A stretch of DNA of 21,787 bases from Lenisia limosa (taxonomy: Eukaryota; Breviatea). The notes beneath the pieces were generated by a model, which saw nothing but the letters and a program-made list of their open reading frames with translations, ran no database searches and was not told the origin of the DNA. This document shows, one piece after another, positions 19,361-21,787 of the stretch. A program made the translations under genes and the position numbers. The stretch's first letter is position 1; each line of letters starts with the position of its first letter. The stretch is from contig LPNZ01009807.1 in NCBI GenBank assembly GCA_001655205.1, positions 1 to 21,787 on the forward strand, given 5' to 3'.

Positions 19361-21787
19361 ATGTTGTGCTTGCGTCCACTGTGCCTTCTAACGCTTTGTC
19401 TGACAGTGCTCGGCTTTGTTTCATTCAAAGGAGACAATTCAATTGAATTTGATCACATCTTAAGGTATATCAGTTTCTGCCTCAGTTTCATCTGGATGGG
19501 TTGATGGCTGATACTCCAGACCCGGATAATCTTATTTGGTTATCAATCACTTTTTGGATCATTTTCACACATGTGAACTGTTATTGTCCACAGTGATATG
19601 ATACCTCATATCCACTCGTATGATAATTGACCGACAAGTCTCAATGATACTCTGATACACTCGGGATGAACTCATTGAAAGTCGATCATATCACTAGTGG
19701 ATATGGGTTAACATACCAGGGCACATCTCAGAACATCATAATTTCTCACAGAAAGTTCTTCTGATTACACCCATAGGGCCCCTGCCATCTGCACTGACTT
19801 CCCCCTTGCTTCTGAGGTGCAGTGTGGAGACCCCATTGTCAACTCATGCGGTTGGTTAAATGGGTAGGACTCCTCCTCGGTTCTAGAAAGACTAAATTAA
19901 TAAGCTATATCGATATGTAGTATAACTATTTCTATTTCTTAGTTCATTGTGGCGCAATGTAAAGTCATATGGGAGGTATCACAGCATAACTAGCGAAGCA
20001 ATGGGATGGGATGGTAATTATTGTTTTAGTTCTTCTTGTGACATTTTAGACAATCACCCCTTCCTCCAACAACAAGAGCATTATTTATAAAAGAATATTA
20101 TATAACATATAGATTTACTACCGATATCTACATGTACATCATACATATACACTGACTGCGATCAGTCCTGGCAGGTAACGTTCAATATTTGTGTCAGGAC
20201 TTATCGCGGTCAGTGTATAATACTATATTATATATCAGATACATATGATCATACAGGTTTTGCATAACCCCCCCCCCCCCCNNNNNNNNNNGTGACGTAA
20301 AGAAAAGAAGAAGAAGTGGTACGAGAAGAAAATATGAAGAACAAGAGTGACTAAAAGAGAAAACCAACTCACGAAGGTGGTAGGGAAGATGAAGAAGAGA
20401 GACGAGAAGAGAATGGTTCCGAGGAGAAGCTTGTCTAGCGAAAATTCACAAGAGTCAATCCGGTGCCGCAATATGTTTTTTTTGGAACCTGTGGGGGGGG
20501 GGGAGGTGAGGAAAAATGAAACTTATATCTTATAAGTACACGTAAAAATAGAGGGCTTCCCTACAGTCCTTAAAGACCGTATAAATATCGATATTTATCG
20601 AGGATTTATCCGGAGATTCGGTCTTTTTTGAGACCGTAGTGAAGCCCTAATTATATACATCTAAACAGCATTAATAGTACACCCTCATATNNNNNNNNNN
20701 GTTAATGGGACCCGGTGTGAGCCGCCGCAAATGTGCTATTCTGGTTGGTGGCTGGTCATGGGGGGAATCATGTACTTCTATCTGACGTTACTTCACATCA
20801 GCAACATGATAATATGTCTGAATATGGACAAAGTTTCAATTCAATATTGACTTTTTCGTTACGTTGAAGGTGTGTTTTTATACTGTGATTGCCGCGAGGT
20901 CTCTAATTATCTTAGGCACTTGTAAGTCCAGTCTTGGTAACAGCTGTGCTGACAGACGAGATAATGGAGAAACAAGTGAGAGTTACTTCCATTGATGTTG
21001 GCTAAAGTTTTGATTTAGTAGCGTAATGTTATTGACAACTTTGTTCAGATAGAGCTTGTTTCCAGATTTACCAAGTTTAGCCAAGGGAGAAATGGTTATC
21101 GCTTCAGTCGAGCACAGCGTCTTCTGCGACAACACTGGTTTGAGGGATAGTATATCACCAGTTTTGGTTCTTTTTTTGTTTTTCTTTTTACACTTTGTGA
21201 TTCCCACACATATCTCACAATACGCCATCTCGATGAGTTTTGGACTATTCTTCGAATGTTACAGCCGCAGCTGATAACTAAGGCTTCACTTCGGTTCGAA
21301 AAAGGCCGATAAAATGTCGATTTTTCGAGGATTTATCGAGAAATTCAGTCTTTTTTCGAAGCAAAGTGAAATCCTACTGATAACTCTTTCAGACGAAGTG
21401 CTTGGTGGCGGGTGGATGCTGGTCAGAAGGAGAGCTGCGAAGGCTGCCAGTTTCCACCCTCTCACGGACCAGCTGTCAGGTGTGGGGGGTGATGCGGTAG
21501 CAATGTCAATATATCGTTTGGAGTTTGACAGTATCCCTCGATAAAGCGAATCTACACAGTGTATTTGATAGATATGATGTAATATTATACTGTACTATAT
21601 TTTCTCTTTTGTTGAAAGACAAATGGAAGAAGGATAAATGGCTTGTGCTTTATCTTATTTGCCAACACACATAGATTGCGTAATAGTCCAACGATCTCGG
21701 GTGTCTAAAGGCCTCTTCACCCTGTAGGCAGCGAGGTGTATGGAACGTATGTCAGTGACGACTTGTCGGAGGCTGCTGACGGCTTCT
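19361..21787 (+). CDS. Secreted Cys-containing protein with LVRR-FHP-TD domain, 3' partial
   Basis: Exons: 19361-19464, 19777-19863 (or 19854), ~20701-20743 just after a 10-N gap, 20916-20975, 21066-21137, 21393-21479, 21728 to the window end. Phases agree at every visible join. The start MLCLRPLCLLTLCLTVLGF is a signal peptide (short basic start, long hydrophobic core). The ectodomain has regularly spaced Cys: APAICTDFPLASEVQCGDP, NGTRCEPPQMCYSG (with an NGT glycosylation sequon) and TCKSSLGNSCADRRDN. It then enters GGGWMLVRRRAAKAASFHPL, TDQLSGSEVYGTYVSDDLSE. From memory, W-x-L-V-R-R...(W/F)HP-x-TD-x-L-x-G...YGT recurs in surface proteins of several algae and other protists; that recollection is unverified. 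Role inferred: extracellular or cell-surface protein. The C-terminus lies outside the window. Confidence 0.7.
19593..19705. repeat. Interleaved inverted repeats in intron 1
   Basis: gtgatatgat (19593) and catatccact (19607) each have an exact reverse complement downstream, at 19685-19694 and 19696-19705. The order is A, B, A', B', so the two stems cannot nest in one simple hairpin. It lies within intron 19465-19776. Confidence 0.6.
20146..20219. repeat. 28-bp-stem hairpin in intron 2
   Basis: The left arm starts tatacactgactgcgat and the right arm ends atcgcggtcagtgtata. The arms, 20146-20173 and 20192-20219, are complementary at 25 of 28 positions around an 18-nt loop. It lies between exons 19777-19863 and 20701-20743, in very AT-rich flanks. 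Confidence 0.8.
20552..20648. mobile_element. MITE-like palindromic element, copy 3
   Basis: About 97 bp in the same large intron as the 20146 hairpin. It starts agggcttccctacagtc and ends gagaccgtagtgaagccct. The core ccgtataaatatcgatattt is itself palindromic around atatcgatat. It is the best-preserved copy together with copy 2. Confidence 0.75.
21281..21375. mobile_element. MITE-like palindromic element, copy 4
   Basis: About 95 bp in intron 21138-21392, ending 17 bp before the exon at 21393. It starts aggcttcacttcggttcg and ends cgaagcaaagtgaaatcct, and shares the gaggatttatcgagaaattc core with copy 1. TA dinucleotides sit at both borders, compatible with a TA target duplication. Confidence 0.75.

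Noticed and set aside
20744-20830. Apparent transmembrane segment (WWLVMGGIMYFYLTLL)
   Set aside because: It is read-through past the donor at 20744; splicing to 20916 gives a Cys-patterned sequence in phase.
1-21787. CRISPR array, rRNA, canonical tRNA, prokaryotic operon or phage genes
   Set aside because: No regularly spaced direct repeats, no recognisable rRNA segments, no closed cloverleaf; the genes are spliced eukaryotic genes.

Overview
The window is nuclear DNA of an intron-dense eukaryote, most likely a unicellular protist. Coding sequence is cut into exons of about 27-260 nt joined by GT-AG introns. I reconstructed seven genes by hand, requiring every join to keep codon phase and an open frame. 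An algal or stramenopile-like source is only a guess, from the last gene's resemblance to protist surface proteins. Ten runs of N (374-501, 4465-4663, 6797-6925, 7486-7525, 9468-9562, 12943-13025, 14166-14271, 17709-17777, 20282-20291, 20691-20700) interrupt several genes.

Layout: (1) 12-974 (+), 3' part of an EF-hand protein with an acidic tail. (2) 1417-5145 (+), a GPATCH4-like nucleolar G-patch protein. (3) 5917-7713 (-), an unidentified protein, convergent with GPATCH4. (4) 8063-10864 (+), RPA2, the 32-kDa subunit of replication protein A, with an unusually long Q/N/G/Y-rich linker. (5) 11100-14600 (-), a two-pass membrane protein whose ectodomain resembles a Cache sensor. (6) 14803-18838 (+), an unrecognised protein with an Arg/Ser-rich N-terminus, sharing a 202-bp divergent promoter region with gene 5. 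(7) 19361 to the window end (+), a secreted Cys-containing protein leading into a domain with an LVRR...FHPLTD...YGTY signature.

The genes do not form one pathway; GPATCH4 (ribosome/RNA work) and RPA2 (DNA replication and repair) are ordinary housekeeping functions. The most unusual features are non-coding or architectural: four copies of a ~95-bp palindromic MITE-like element, all inside introns; two near-identical 76-bp repeats ending in a 3' splice-site-like ...TTACAG in GPATCH4 introns; a 28-bp-stem hairpin in an intron of the last gene; the prion-like linker of RPA2, built from phase-symmetric exons; and a Cache-like receptor with no recognisable cytoplasmic output domain. No rRNA, canonical tRNA, CRISPR array or intact autonomous transposon was seen.
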